The translations under genes were made by a program, and so were the position numbers. The notes beneath the pieces are model-generated. The model had not been told where the DNA came from and did not search any database. It was given only the letters and a program-made list of their open reading frames with translations. Shown piece after piece: positions 40,302 through 49,766 of a stretch of DNA of 64,000 nucleotides. Each line of letters begins with the position of its first letter. The stretch's first letter is position 1. Source of the stretch: Opacimonas viscosa (GTDB lineage: Bacteria; Pseudomonadota; Gammaproteobacteria; Enterobacterales; Alteromonadaceae); the NCBI RefSeq assembly GCF_024199005.1, contig NZ_JANATA010000006.1, positions 1-64,000 on the forward strand, written 5' to 3'.

Positions 40302-40361
40302 GTTTTAGCGCTAAAAACTATTACAATACCTGTAATTAATTATATCTGTTGCGGGTTTCAT

Positions 40362-40652
40362 GTGAAAAAAAGTCAATTCATTGTGTTGATATTAGTCGTC
40401 TTATTTGGCGCACTACAATATCGCCTATGGTTTGGCAAACACAGCATCCCAGATTATTGGCAGCTCAAAGCCGAAGTACAACAGCGTGTTGAACAAAACG
40501 CAAAGCTTATCCAGCGCAATAGTCTTCTCGAAGCAGATATCAATGACCTAAAAATTGGCATTGATGCAGTTGAAGAAAGAGCTCGTAATGAACTTGGGCT
40601 GATCAAAGAAGGTGAAACCTTCTTCCGTATTGTGCCCAAAGAGCAGGATTAA
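40362..40652 (+). CDS. ftsB: cell division protein FtsB
   Basis: Bitopic divisome protein that joins FtsL and FtsQ and activates FtsWI. The 96-residue product has an N-terminal membrane helix (FIVLILVVLFGALQYRLWF) and a periplasmic coiled coil ending with VEERARNELGLIKEGETFFRIV, the FtsB signature. The start is GTG at 40362. It abuts ispD with no gap, the same order as in E. coli. Confidence 0.95.
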   Translation: MKKSQFIVLILVVLFGALQYRLWFGKHSIPDYWQLKAEVQQRVEQNAKLIQRNSLLEADINDLKIGIDAVEERARNELGLIKEGETFFRIVPKEQD

Positions 40653-41369
40653 ATGGCTACCCAATCGACATCAGCTCCTTTTATCGCAATTATCCCGGCC
40701 GCAGGAATTGGGTCTCGGATGCAAGCAAAACAAGCCAAACAATATTTAAAAATCGGTGCTCAGACCATCCTAGAGCGTACTTTAACGATTTTTTGTGAAC
40801 ATCCAGAAATCCATGCCGTGTATGTTGCATTACACCCTAACGATCCATCTTTTGACACGTTAAAGATTGCTGCTCACCCGAAAATACAACGAGTTGCCGG
40901 CGGCGCAGAAAGAGTGAACTCTGTCTTACACTGCTTAGAGAATATTGCAGCAGCTGATGCAGTGGTATTAGTTCATGACGCTGCTCGCCCTTGTCTGCAA
41001 ACACCAGACGTTGACCGACTTTTAGCATACTATCGCGAGCATGAATCCCCAGCTATTCTTGCCAAACCAGCGAGTGACACGATTAAAGTGAGCCAGGCAC
41101 AACAGCCCAGGGTTGCATCGACACTAGACCGAAGAACGATCTGGCAAGCACAAACACCTCAAATTGCAGCATTAACTGCACTCAAACAGAGTATTACTGA
41201 AGGTCTGGCACAGGACCTAATGTTAACCGATGAGGCATCTGCACTTGAAGCCGCTGGGTACCCTGTAGCTCTGATTGAAGGCCCTAGCTACAATATCAAA
41301 ATCACCCATCCAGAAGATTTAGCACTTGCTGAATTTTATTTAACTCAACAAGGATTAATGACCCAATGA
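40653..41369 (+). CDS. ispD: 2-C-methyl-D-erythritol 4-phosphate cytidylyltransferase
   Basis: Third enzyme of the MEP isoprenoid pathway. The CTP-binding loop is [20 protein letters not shown] near residue 13. [10 protein letters not shown], then [13 protein letters not shown] and [12 protein letters not shown] complete the active site. Length 238 (E. coli 236). It begins at the ftsB stop and overlaps ispF by 4 bases, so the three are coupled. Confidence 0.97.
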   Translation: MATQSTSAPFIAIIPAAGIGSRMQAKQAKQYLKIGAQTILERTLTIFCEHPEIHAVYVALHPNDPSFDTLKIAAHPKIQRVAGGAERVNSVLHCLENIAAADAVVLVHDAARPCLQTPDVDRLLAYYREHESPAILAKPASDTIKVSQAQQPRVASTLDRRTIWQAQTPQIAALTALKQSITEGLAQDLMLTDEASALEAAGYPVALIEGPSYNIKITHPEDLALAEFYLTQQGLMTQ

Positions 41370-41857
41370 CCCCGCTCCCACTGAGAATTGGCCATGGCTA
41401 TGACGTGCATAAATTTGGTGGCACTGACCCATTAATTTTAGCTGGAGAAAATGTCCCTTACGAGACGGGTTTATTAGCCCACTCAGATGGGGATGTCGTA
41501 TTGCATGCTTTATGTGATGCGCTCTTAGGCGCTGTCGCATTAGGGGATATTGGACGTCACTTCCCTGATACCGATCCTGCTTTTGCCGGCGCTGATTCCG
41601 GTCGCTTGTTACAACATGTTTATCAATTAGTCACGGACAAAGGCTATATCTTGGGTAATGCTGATATTACGATTATCGCCCAAGCCCCCAAAATGGCACC
41701 ACATATTGCGCGTATGCAATCAAATATAGCAGCCCTACTAAATTGCTCCGCTGAGCAGGTAAATGTCAAAGCAACAACCACTGAGAAGCTCGGTTTTACC
41801 GGACGCAAAGAAGGTATTGCCACACACGCGGTAGTGACCGTTATACATCAAGGATAA
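41366..41857 (+). CDS. ispF: 2-C-methyl-D-erythritol 2,4-cyclodiphosphate synthase
   Basis: MEP-pathway cyclase. The metal site is [11 protein letters not shown] (D and H ligands) with [32 protein letters not shown] and the C-terminal [16 protein letters not shown] are also present. Length 163 (E. coli 159). The ATG overlaps the ispD stop. Confidence 0.97.
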   Translation: MTPLPLRIGHGYDVHKFGGTDPLILAGENVPYETGLLAHSDGDVVLHALCDALLGAVALGDIGRHFPDTDPAFAGADSGRLLQHVYQLVTDKGYILGNADITIIAQAPKMAPHIARMQSNIAALLNCSAEQVNVKATTTEKLGFTGRKEGIATHAVVTVIHQG

Positions 41858-41863
41858 GTTATT

Positions 41864-43003
41864 TTGTCAATCTCACCAGCTAGCCTGACTTCGCCCTTAC
41901 CTTTTCCGCTAATGGACTGGGCATATTGGTATGGTAAACCCGTCAGCACAGCTAAATTTAAACAAGTACTAAGTGATTTCAAAGTTGTTGAAGATATCGG
42001 ATTTAGCCCGTCAGGTGAAGGCGAGCATATTTTTTTACTTATTGAGAAAACCCAGTTAAATACCGCTTATGTTGCAGAGCAGCTCGCGGCATTTACAGGT
42101 TTACCATTACGTAATATTTCTTACGCAGGACGCAAAGATAAATTTTCGATCTCCACCCAATGGTTCGGAGTGCACTGTCCTGGCAAGAAATCCTTTGCAT
42201 GGGATGAGTTCGACCTAAAAGGTGTCGTTATTAAAAGTGTTAGTCGCCATGATAAAAAGTTAAAAACAGGTGCCCTAAAACGCAATGCGTTTACGATTGT
42301 ATTGCGTGATGTCTCTGATATCTCAGCCGTACAACAACGACTGGATAACATTGCAACCGGTGGCGTACCCAACTATTTTGGGAGTCAGCGTTTCGGTGAA
42401 GTCCGTTATTTAGATGAAGCCGGACAACAGTGTACCAAGTTTGGCGGCAACCTCACTCTCGCTGAAAACCTCTATAACGGTAAAGGTATTAAAAACCGCA
42501 ACAAACGTTCCGTGGCTATATCGGCCCTCCGTTCTTGGCTATTCAACACTTACATATCGGAAAAAATCCGCCAAGAGACCTTTGCTACAGTGACCTCAGG
42601 CGATGTCTGTATCCTCAGTGGTTCAAATAGCTTTTTTACTGCCGATAAAGCAGATGCATCCATTCAACAACGTCTTGTAGATAGAGATATTGTATTGTCT
42701 GCCCCCATGTGGGGAGCAGGAGAGTTGGCAGCCAATGACGACGCAGCAGTATTTGAACAAACACTAGCTGCACATTATCCAGAAATTACGAACTGTCTGG
42801 TAGATTTAGGGCTAAAACAGGAGCGGCGTGCCATTCATCTATGGCCAGAAAATTTAGTTCACCGCGTTATCGATACACAACACATCGAAGTCTCTTTTGG
42901 GTTACCCAAAGGGTGTTTTGCGACATCTATTTTGCGTGAGGTTGTGCAATTTACCACTAACGATGCGACTGACCATTGTGCTGTAAACCAATTACCAGAG
43001 TGA
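41864..43003 (+). CDS. truD: tRNA pseudouridine(13) synthase TruD
   Basis: Pseudouridine synthase acting on U13 of tRNA-Glu. The catalytic aspartate lies in ISYAGRKDKFSISTQWF near residue 90. NAFTIVLRDVSD and GVPNYFGSQRFG follow, and the insertion domain is present. Length 379 (E. coli 349). The start is TTG at 41864 with AAGGATA well placed; an ATG at 41912 has no ribosome binding site. The next gene is pcm; surE, which follows truD in E. coli, is missing. Confidence 0.94.
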   Translation: MSISPASLTSPLPFPLMDWAYWYGKPVSTAKFKQVLSDFKVVEDIGFSPSGEGEHIFLLIEKTQLNTAYVAEQLAAFTGLPLRNISYAGRKDKFSISTQWFGVHCPGKKSFAWDEFDLKGVVIKSVSRHDKKLKTGALKRNAFTIVLRDVSDISAVQQRLDNIATGGVPNYFGSQRFGEVRYLDEAGQQCTKFGGNLTLAENLYNGKGIKNRNKRSVAISALRSWLFNTYISEKIRQETFATVTSGDVCILSGSNSFFTADKADASIQQRLVDRDIVLSAPMWGAGELAANDDAAVFEQTLAAHYPEITNCLVDLGLKQERRAIHLWPENLVHRVIDTQHIEVSFGLPKGCFATSILREVVQFTTNDATDHCAVNQLPE

Positions 43004-43011
43004 ATTAAACG

Positions 43012-43659
43012 ATGATTGCTTCTATTGCCAAAGCATTGCCTTTGTTACAAGAATTACAACGTCTTGGGATCAACGACACTCAAGTACTCGATGTGATGAG
43101 TCAGATCCCCAGAGAACTTTTTTTACCCCCGACGTTGACCCACAAAGCATGGGAAAACAACGCGCTCCCTATCGGACAGGGGCAAACCTTGTCTCAACCC
43201 TACACGGTTGCTCGGATGACAGAGTTATTGTTGGCACACTTACCGGTACCTGCAAGCAGTGCAACCGTTTTAGAAATCGGGACGGGTTCGGGATATCAAA
43301 CCGCTGTATTGGCGCACCTTTTTGGACAAATTTGTTCGGTTGAACGGATTAATAGCCTGAAATTCCAAGCCAAACGTCGTCTGAACCATTTGGATTGTCA
43401 TAATGTGAAACTGCGTTATGGTGATGGCTGGGAAGGTTGGGCGAGTAAAGGACCTTATCATGCGATTATCGTGACTGCAGCGCCAACTTCAGTCCCCCAA
43501 GCACTACTAGAGCAACTCAGCGAAGGAGGCTGTTTGTTGATCCCAGTCGGGAATGAACAGCAATCTTTAACCTTATACCAAAAACACAATGACACGATTC
43601 AACAAACTGTGATCGAGGAGGCCAACTTCGTGCCTTTAATCCCCGGAGAGCTCCAGTGA
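43012..43659 (+). CDS. pcm: protein-L-isoaspartate O-methyltransferase
   Basis: Repair enzyme methylating isoaspartate in aged proteins. The SAM-binding loop is VLEIGTGSGYQTAVLAHL and the N-terminal substrate part has IPRELFLPP and LPIGQGQTLSQPYTVARMTE. The C-terminal GGCLLIPVGNEQQSL is also typical. Length 215 (E. coli 208). It starts 8 bases after truD and its stop overlaps the GTG of yqaA. Confidence 0.96.
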   Translation: MIASIAKALPLLQELQRLGINDTQVLDVMSQIPRELFLPPTLTHKAWENNALPIGQGQTLSQPYTVARMTELLLAHLPVPASSATVLEIGTGSGYQTAVLAHLFGQICSVERINSLKFQAKRRLNHLDCHNVKLRYGDGWEGWASKGPYHAIIVTAAPTSVPQALLEQLSEGGCLLIPVGNEQQSLTLYQKHNDTIQQTVIEEANFVPLIPGELQ

Positions 43660-44240
43660 AATTATTTACCACACTTTATGACGTTTGCCTTAACTGGGCC
43701 AAACACCCCCAAGCTGAAAAATACCTCGGTGCTTTGAGTTTTACCGAATCAATGATATTTCCCATCCCACCCGATGTTATGTTAGCACCAATGTCTCTGG
43801 CAAAACCCCATAAAGCTTGGCGCTACGCTTTAATTACGACTGTAGCCTCGGTGTTAGGTGGCATGGCTGGGTATTTTCTTGGCCTGTTCGCTTTTGATTC
43901 GCTTATCGCTCCCCTTATCGAAACACTGGGCTATCAAGACAAACTAGCTAATGCTGTAGCATGGTTCAGCGAATATGGTGTTTGGATTGTTTTTATTGCA
44001 GGGTTTTCTCCCATCCCCTACAAGGTATTTACTATCACTGCAGGCATGCTAAGCATGGCATTTTTACCATTTTTAATCGCTTCATTTATTGGCCGTGGCA
44101 GTCGATTTTTTCTCGTCGCAGGTTTGATGTACTGGGGAGGTGAAAAAATGGAAAGCAAACTACGTGAGTATGTTGAAATACTTGGGTGGGCAGTTATTGG
44201 ACTCGCAATCTTGGCTTATTTGTGGGTGAGTTATACATAA
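43656..44240 (+). CDS. yqaA: YqaA family DedA-like membrane protein
   Basis: A 194-residue inner-membrane protein of the SNARE-associated/DedA superfamily, with helices and the motif SFTESMIFPIPPDVMLAPM, the re-entrant GMAGYFLG and FIAGFSPIPYKVFTITAGM. Relatives act in lipid carrier recycling, but YqaA itself is uncharacterised. The start codon is GTG overlapping the pcm stop. This gene commonly sits between pcm and nlpD in Alteromonadales. Confidence 0.9.
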   Translation: MKLFTTLYDVCLNWAKHPQAEKYLGALSFTESMIFPIPPDVMLAPMSLAKPHKAWRYALITTVASVLGGMAGYFLGLFAFDSLIAPLIETLGYQDKLANAVAWFSEYGVWIVFIAGFSPIPYKVFTITAGMLSMAFLPFLIASFIGRGSRFFLVAGLMYWGGEKMESKLREYVEILGWAVIGLAILAYLWVSYT

Positions 44241-44258
44241 ATCAGGAATATTCGTCAT

Positions 44259-45086
44259 ATGACCCCATTTTCTTCACGTTATCTCCTAACCGTATGTCTA
44301 CTAAGTACAACGATACTTGTCAGTGCTTGTGCACAACGCTCTGTCCCAGCTCCAGTAATCAAAATTAATACCCAAGTTGCAGAAACTGACCGCTGGGCTG
44401 GCACCCGAACTCATACCGTGCAACAGGGAGAGACACTGTATGGGATTGCTTGGCTCTACGGTAAAGACTATCAAGAGCTAGCCAGTATAAATGGACTTGC
44501 TGAGCCATATCAAATCAATAGCGGGGAAACACTTAATTTAATTGGAAATAGCAATAATATTGCCGGTTCTTCAGCCGATACAAGTATATCAGATGATGTT
44601 CTCCCTAAAACTAAATCGGATAAACGTATTGTAAATAATACCAAAGAGGCGTATCGTATACCCCAGGTTAAGGATAAACCTATACCTAAAAATAATAACC
44701 TTCCAACACGAGTCAGCCGTTGGTTGTGGCCAGCCGAAGGTACTTTGATTGGCAAGTTTTCGAATAAAGAAGCAGGGCTCAAGGGCATTGAGATAAGTAA
44801 TACTATTGGGACTCCGATTGTATCAACCGCAAAAGGTAAAGTTGTTTATACTGGTGATGCACTGAGAGGTTACGGAAACTTAGTTATTATAAAACATACG
44901 GATAATTTTTTAAGCGCGTATGCACACAATACTAAAATAATAGTCAAAGAAAGACAGATAGTACAGGCAGGCGAGAAAATCGCTGAAATGGGTCGTTCGG
45001 GTACTACGGAAGCAAAATTGCGATTTGAGATCCGCTACAAAGGTAAATCTCTGGATCCGCTGAAGTATTTGCCTCGACAGAAATAA
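44259..45086 (+). CDS. nlpD: murein hydrolase activator NlpD
   Basis: Outer-membrane lipoprotein that activates amidase AmiC at division. A signal peptide with lipobox VSAC (cysteine near residue 25) precedes a LysM domain (HTVQQGETLYGIAWLYGKDY) and a C-terminal LytM/M23 domain. In that domain the first metal ligands are lost (KGIEIS where active enzymes have HxxxD), as in other NlpD proteins that activate rather than cut. 54 bases separate it from rpoS, whose main promoter is often inside nlpD. Confidence 0.93.
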   Translation: MTPFSSRYLLTVCLLSTTILVSACAQRSVPAPVIKINTQVAETDRWAGTRTHTVQQGETLYGIAWLYGKDYQELASINGLAEPYQINSGETLNLIGNSNNIAGSSADTSISDDVLPKTKSDKRIVNNTKEAYRIPQVKDKPIPKNNNLPTRVSRWLWPAEGTLIGKFSNKEAGLKGIEISNTIGTPIVSTAKGKVVYTGDALRGYGNLVIIKHTDNFLSAYAHNTKIIVKERQIVQAGEKIAEMGRSGTTEAKLRFEIRYKGKSLDPLKYLPRQK

Positions 45087-45140
45087 TAATAAGGTTTTAG
45101 GGATGCATTCAGTTTAATCCGATTTACAGGAGATGCTGTT

Positions 45141-46184
45141 ATGGGTCAGAAAAATAACACAGAAGTCGATCTTATCTCTGTGGAAGATGTTGTTAATGAC
45201 ATTGCTCCAGAAAGAACGCTTGGCAAAAACACAATTAGTTCACCACATTTAACTGAAGTTAAAGCTGAAGACACCTTAGTCGATGACATTGATTCCGATG
45301 CATTTGATGATGTTGATATCACTGATGATGTCCAAAAGAACTTAGATGCTACTCAACTATATCTTGGTGAAATTGGTTTCTCCCCTCTGCTCAGTGCCGA
45401 AGAAGAAGTCCTTTATGCACGTCAAGCCCTAAAAGGTGACGAAAAAGCTCGCGAACGTATGATTGTGAGTAACCTACGCCTAGTGGTAAAAATTTCCCGT
45501 CGTTATAACAACCGCGGCTTAGCATTATTAGATCTTATCGAAGAAGGTAACCTAGGTCTTATTCGCGCTGTTGAAAAATTCGATCCTGAACGTGGTTTCC
45601 GTTTCTCTACCTATGCGACTTGGTGGATCAGACAGACCATTGAGCGCGCGATTATGAACCAAACGCGGACGATCCGCTTGCCCATTCATGTCGTTAAAGA
45701 ATTAAATACTTATTTACGGACTGCTCGTCAACTTGCTCAAGAGCTTGATCACGAGCCCACCGCCGAAGACATAGCTAAAGAATTAGACATGCCGGTTGAA
45801 GACGTTGCCAAAGTGTTAAAGCTGAATGAACGCATCAGCTCCGTAGACTCCCCTGTTACTGGAGATACTGAAAATAAAGGTATGCTCGAAATCTTGGCGG
45901 ATGAAAATAACACAGGGCCGGAAGATGAGGTACAAGATACCGATTTGAAAAAGTCGATTGTGCGCTGGTTAGAAGATTTAAACCCAAAACAGCGGGAAGT
46001 ATTGGCTAGACGCTTTGGCTTATTGGGGCATGAGCCTTCTACCCTTGAAGATGTCGGGAGTGAAATTGGCCTGACTCGTGAAAGAGTTCGTCAAATCCAA
46101 GTCGAAGCTTTACGCCGCCTAAAAGATGTCCTAGGTCATCAAGGTCTTAACTTGGAAGCCATTTTTGATAAGCGCGAGCCTTAA
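45141..46184 (+). CDS. rpoS: RNA polymerase sigma factor RpoS
   Basis: General stress and stationary-phase sigma factor. Regions 1.2-2.4 ([41 protein letters not shown]), region 3 and region 4.2 ([27 protein letters not shown]) are all present. Length 347 (E. coli 330); the extra residues are in an acidic N-terminal stretch. AGGAGA precedes the ATG. The gene ends in a terminator that belongs to the repeat also seen at the left edge. Confidence 0.97.
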   Translation: MGQKNNTEVDLISVEDVVNDIAPERTLGKNTISSPHLTEVKAEDTLVDDIDSDAFDDVDITDDVQKNLDATQLYLGEIGFSPLLSAEEEVLYARQALKGDEKARERMIVSNLRLVVKISRRYNNRGLALLDLIEEGNLGLIRAVEKFDPERGFRFSTYATWWIRQTIERAIMNQTRTIRLPIHVVKELNTYLRTARQLAQELDHEPTAEDIAKELDMPVEDVAKVLKLNERISSVDSPVTGDTENKGMLEILADENNTGPEDEVQDTDLKKSIVRWLEDLNPKQREVLARRFGLLGHEPSTLEDVGSEIGLTRERVRQIQVEALRRLKDVLGHQGLNLEAIFDKREP

Positions 46185-46206
46185 ACATGATTTTTACTTT
46201 ATACTA

Positions 46207-46246
46207 CCCCGCGACGTCACTGCCGTTCCGATCACGGGGTTTTTTC
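46207..46246 (+). terminator. terminator after rpoS, repeat copy 2
   Basis: CCCCG (46207-46211) pairs with CGGGG (46235-46239), extended by A-T outside and GA/TC inside, and is followed by TTTTTT. The sequence from 46210 to 46260 is homologous to bases 1-51 of the window. Confidence 0.78.
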
Positions 46247-46314
46247 ACTGAGTTTTGATACATCCCAGATATACTTTCGCAGGGTTGCTACCAACCAGCC
46301 CAAGCTAAGCTAAA

Positions 46315-46629
46315 TTAATCGTGCTTACTGCCACCTAAACAATTTGGAGAAGCAGGTACTGTTGACTCACCTTGCCACTTCTCTGGAGCGTAGGTATGTA
46401 AAGCAAGCGCATGAATGTCATTTGCCAACTCATCAGCCAACACCTCGTTTACCAACCGATGACAAGGTAGTAAGCGCTTACCTGAAAACTGTTCTGCTAC
46501 AATCGTGACTTTAAAATGACTTTCTGAACCAGCCGGAACATTGTGCATGTGACTTTCATTTACGACTTGTAAATGACTGGGTGAAAATGCATTAAGCAAC
46601 TTTTCTGTGATGCGATTTTGAATTTCCAT
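46315..46629 (-). CDS. bolA: BolA family protein
   Basis: A 104-residue protein of the BolA family, which works with monothiol glutaredoxins in iron-sulfur handling and affects cell shape. Seen are NESHMHNVPAGSESHFKVTIV and LLPCHRLVNEVLADEL, the conserved core with the cluster-ligand histidine. The ATG at 46629 (MEIQNRI) is chosen over upstream codons lying in alkB. It is 8 bases downstream of alkB and convergent with rpoS, an unusual neighbour given that bolA is RpoS-dependent in E. coli. Confidence 0.92.
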   Translation of the reverse strand: MEIQNRITEKLLNAFSPSHLQVVNESHMHNVPAGSESHFKVTIVAEQFSGKRLLPCHRLVNEVLADELANDIHALALHTYAPEKWQGESTVPASPNCLGGSKHD

Positions 46630-46637
46630 AAATCTAA

Positions 46638-47273
46638 TTATTTTCCTGTAGTAAGCGGATAAACCCACCGAAACGTTAAGTTAATTCTATCACCAATAGG
46701 CTTTTTTGTCTTATTGATACCATGTTGCCAAAACTGTTGAGTATCACCTTGCATAACTAATAAACTGCCATGCTCTAAGACAACCTCGACTTTTTCTTGC
46801 GTCTTTTTATGTTTAAAAATAAACTTTCTGGGCTCACCTAAAGTGACCGAAGCAATCGTCGGTTGTGGGCCTAATTCTGGTTCATCATCACTGTGCATGC
46901 CCATACTATCTTGACCATCTCGATACCAATTCGCCAGTACACTGTTAAACTTTACCCCGGTCGTTGTTTCACAAAGATGTCGAATTTCTGTGACAGGTGC
47001 CTGCCAGGGTAAAGGGGTCATTAATAATTGGGAATACGTGTATTGTGCCTCAGGATCGCCTATCCACGATTGTAAACGCGGTATCTTCACATCTCGGCCG
47101 TAAATTTTGATATAATCCTGGGACCAGGTAAGTGCTTTCTGACAATCTTGTAAATACCGTTCAGCATCAGTAAGTGTTAACCAATTCGGATAATAGCGCA
47201 CATCACCATCTGTCATTGCCAGTTGCAAAAACAGTGGTTGGTGTGGGTCATCGTCAAAAAAATCGGCTTGCAT
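46638..47273 (-). CDS. AlkB-like 2-oxoglutarate/Fe(II) dioxygenase
   Basis: DNA/RNA alkylation-repair dioxygenase, closer to the ALKBH2/3 type. The iron ligands are H and D in SMGMHSDDEPELG and the distal H in FWQHGINKTKKPIGDRINLTFRWV; the two arginines there bind 2-oxoglutarate. NSVLANWYRDGQDSMG is also typical. Length 211. It forms a probable two-gene unit with bolA and is divergent from rlmG by 13 bases. Confidence 0.92.
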   Translation of the reverse strand: MQADFFDDDPHQPLFLQLAMTDGDVRYYPNWLTLTDAERYLQDCQKALTWSQDYIKIYGRDVKIPRLQSWIGDPEAQYTYSQLLMTPLPWQAPVTEIRHLCETTTGVKFNSVLANWYRDGQDSMGMHSDDEPELGPQPTIASVTLGEPRKFIFKHKKTQEKVEVVLEHGSLLVMQGDTQQFWQHGINKTKKPIGDRINLTFRWVYPLTTGK

Positions 47274-47286
47274 AAGGGCTCTACTG

Positions 47287-48429
47287 TTGATTAATACACA
47301 TTTTATACACGCTTTTGGCGAACACAGTTTATATCGTTTTCCATTAGAACAGCAAATGCCTAATTTACAGGCTTGGGATGCCGTAGATGAATATTTACTG
47401 GCACACCTTTACGAGCATGCTATTGAGCGCTTACCCAACCAACATATTGTGCTTGCTAATGACGACTTTGGTGCGTTGTCCTGCGCTTTACATGAGTATT
47501 CTCCCACTCATATTAGTGACTCTTGGGTCGCACAGGCCGGGTGTCGCCACAATCTGCAAAAGAATGCGCTCGATAGCGACGCAGTGACGTTTATTGACAG
47601 TTTATCGGTACCAGACCAACCGATTGATATTTTGGTAATAAAAATTCCAAAAAACTTGAGTTATCTCGCGTATCAACTGGCACAATTAAAGCCTCTATTG
47701 CACGCTGATACGCTAGTATTAGCTGGTGCCAAAGTGCCACAGATGACTCAAAATGTGCAGAAGATATTTAGTCAGTATATTGGTGAAAACAAAACATCAT
47801 TGGCGAAAAAGAAATCGCGTTTATTATTTAGTCAGGTAGCTCCAGACCTTGTCGGACGAGCTCCTCAGAATACGGCATGGGATGTCAAGAACCCGAGTTT
47901 ACACATCAGTAACCTACCTAATGTGTTCTCTCGTTTAAATTTAGATATTGGTGCTCGGTTTATGCTTAACAATTTACCTTTCGTCGATGATGGCCATGTG
48001 ATTGATTTGGGCTGTGGTAACGGCGTGTTAGGTTGTGCGGTATTAGCTAAAGCCCCTCAAGCCAAAGTGACATTTGTTGATGAGTCATATATGGCTGTTG
48101 CATCAGCTAAAGCGAATGTCACAGCAAACTTTCCAGAGCTGGTAGACCAATGTACCTTTTGGGTAAATAACTGTTTGGCAAATTATACCCTGCCACCTGC
48201 AGATTTAATTTTGTGTAACCCTCCTTTCCACCAACAACAAGCCATCACTGATCACATTGCCAAACAGATGTTTAAAGACAGTCATTTTGCTCTCCGCCAT
48301 GGTGGTGAACTCAGAATAATAGGGAATCGTCACCTACCTTATGGCGAGCTATTGAAAAAACGTTTTGGTGGTTTTAAAGTAGTCGACACGAACAAGAAAT
48401 TTTCGATCTTATCGACCATCAAACATTAA
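47287..48429 (+). CDS. rlmG: 23S rRNA (guanine(1835)-N2)-methyltransferase RlmG
   Basis: RsmC/RlmG-type enzyme with a degenerate N-terminal methyltransferase domain and an active C-terminal one: HVIDLGCGNGVLGC near residue 240 and the catalytic LILCNPPFHQQQA. Length 380 (E. coli RlmG 378), and the N-terminus LQAWDAVDEYLL matches RlmG rather than RsmC. The start is TTG at 47287. Confidence 0.92.
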   Translation: MINTHFIHAFGEHSLYRFPLEQQMPNLQAWDAVDEYLLAHLYEHAIERLPNQHIVLANDDFGALSCALHEYSPTHISDSWVAQAGCRHNLQKNALDSDAVTFIDSLSVPDQPIDILVIKIPKNLSYLAYQLAQLKPLLHADTLVLAGAKVPQMTQNVQKIFSQYIGENKTSLAKKKSRLLFSQVAPDLVGRAPQNTAWDVKNPSLHISNLPNVFSRLNLDIGARFMLNNLPFVDDGHVIDLGCGNGVLGCAVLAKAPQAKVTFVDESYMAVASAKANVTANFPELVDQCTFWVNNCLANYTLPPADLILCNPPFHQQQAITDHIAKQMFKDSHFALRHGGELRIIGNRHLPYGELLKKRFGGFKVVDTNKKFSILSTIKH

Positions 48430-48488
48430 TTGTGCTGATTATTTCTAACACACATAACTTCTGAATTTCCGAACAAGAGGTTGCTAAC

Positions 48489-49127
48489 ATGCAAACAATC
48501 TATTCTTTGAGTCTGGTACTACTTATTTCACTCACCTTGGTCCTGACGAGTACGACGAGTTATGCCAAAACACGCACCATCCCAGACGGTTCCCAAATTC
48601 AACCTGATAATTTATTTCCACGTGTCAAACTGACCACCACGATGGGCGATATCATCGTTGAATTAGATCGTAGAAAAGCCCCCATTACCGTGAATAACTT
48701 TTTGCGCTATGTCGATAAACGCAGCTTTGAAGATACTATTTTTCATCGTGTCATTGCAGGTTTTGTTGTTCAAGGGGGTGGATATACTGCGGATTTCAGT
48801 GTGAAACCGAGTATGGGTAAGATTTTTAATGAATCCGGTAATGGCCTAAAGAATGAGATGTATACCATTGCTATGGCACGCAACACCGAACCGCATACCG
48901 CTACCCGCCAGTTTTACTTTAATCTACGAGATAACGAATCATTAGATCCCGGTAAAAACTGGGGCTACACAGTATTTGGTAGCATAGCAGAAGGATATGA
49001 AGTGGTTGACGCTATTAGTGAAGTAGAAACAGAGTACTCGCTAGAGTTTGGCCAACCTGATGTCCCCAAAGAGCCTGTTGTCTTGTTAAAAGCAGAAATA
49101 TTACCTGAGCCTCTTGTTAAACCCTGA
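48489..49127 (+). CDS. periplasmic cyclophilin-type peptidyl-prolyl isomerase
   Basis: A 212-residue protein with a signal peptide (LSLVLLISLTLVLTSTTSYA) and a cyclophilin domain: FEDTIFHRVIAGFVVQGGGY with the catalytic arginine, AMARNTEPHTATRQFYFNL and GYTVFGSIAEGYEVVDAI. It resembles PpiA-type periplasmic foldases. GAGG precedes the ATG. It lies alone downstream of rlmG. Confidence 0.93.
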   Translation: MQTIYSLSLVLLISLTLVLTSTTSYAKTRTIPDGSQIQPDNLFPRVKLTTTMGDIIVELDRRKAPITVNNFLRYVDKRSFEDTIFHRVIAGFVVQGGGYTADFSVKPSMGKIFNESGNGLKNEMYTIAMARNTEPHTATRQFYFNLRDNESLDPGKNWGYTVFGSIAEGYEVVDAISEVETEYSLEFGQPDVPKEPVVLLKAEILPEPLVKP

Positions 49128-49181
49128 GCCTCGTGTTTAAAAGAATATCGAGGTAGCGCTCGCAACCTCAAGTATTTTCAG

Positions 49182-49691
49182 CTAGCTAAACGTTTTTTGG
49201 TAAATATGTAGAAGCTCCCCGGCGTCGTGTTCTGGATACTGATAGCTAAACCCGAGCTTTTCTAATACGCGTATTGATACCGTATTGGTGGGTAGTACTT
49301 TGGCAAATAAATATTGGTATTGCTGTTCGTGACACCATTGTACAACACTTTGACAAGCCTCTGTTGCGTAGCCTTTCCCCCTAAAATCTGGTAATAGTGC
49401 GTAGCCCAAATCGGGGAGATCATATGCATTGCGCTGCATTAAACCACATACACCAATAGATTGTTGGCTATGTACTTCAATCACTTTCAACAAACCTACA
49501 CCATACTGGGTATACATCGCTAAATGGGCATTTTCAATATAATCAGCCGCAGTTGTGGGATCTGTCACACCACGATCACCAATTTGCTTCAACCACTCAG
49601 GATCTGTCGTTAACCGATACATAAAATCAGCATCTGCGACAGTCAGGCGAGTTAATGCTAGGCGTTCAGTAGATAATTTCACTAAAGACAT
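49182..49691 (-). CDS. GNAT family N-acetyltransferase (RimJ/RimL-like)
   Basis: A 169-residue acetyltransferase of the RimJ/RimL branch: ERLALTRLTVADADFMYRL at the N-terminus, DLGYALLPDFRGKGYATEA (acetyl-CoA loop) near residue 95, and LPTNTVSIRVLEKLGFSY. The substrate may be a ribosomal protein N-terminus or a small molecule. It is a single gene on the minus strand. Confidence 0.9.
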   Translation of the reverse strand: MSLVKLSTERLALTRLTVADADFMYRLTTDPEWLKQIGDRGVTDPTTAADYIENAHLAMYTQYGVGLLKVIEVHSQQSIGVCGLMQRNAYDLPDLGYALLPDFRGKGYATEACQSVVQWCHEQQYQYLFAKVLPTNTVSIRVLEKLGFSYQYPEHDAGELLHIYQKTFS

Positions 49692-49766
49692 GTTGTTACC
49701 TTATTATCGCTTATCGTTACTGTTTGATAGGTTCGGATTAACTTCATTAACAAATCTACTGAGTCA

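Noticed and set aside
40305-40318. TTTTAGCGCTAAAA palindrome between the TIGR03545-like gene and ftsB
   Set aside because: It is short with no real loop or T-run; too weak to call a terminator or operator.
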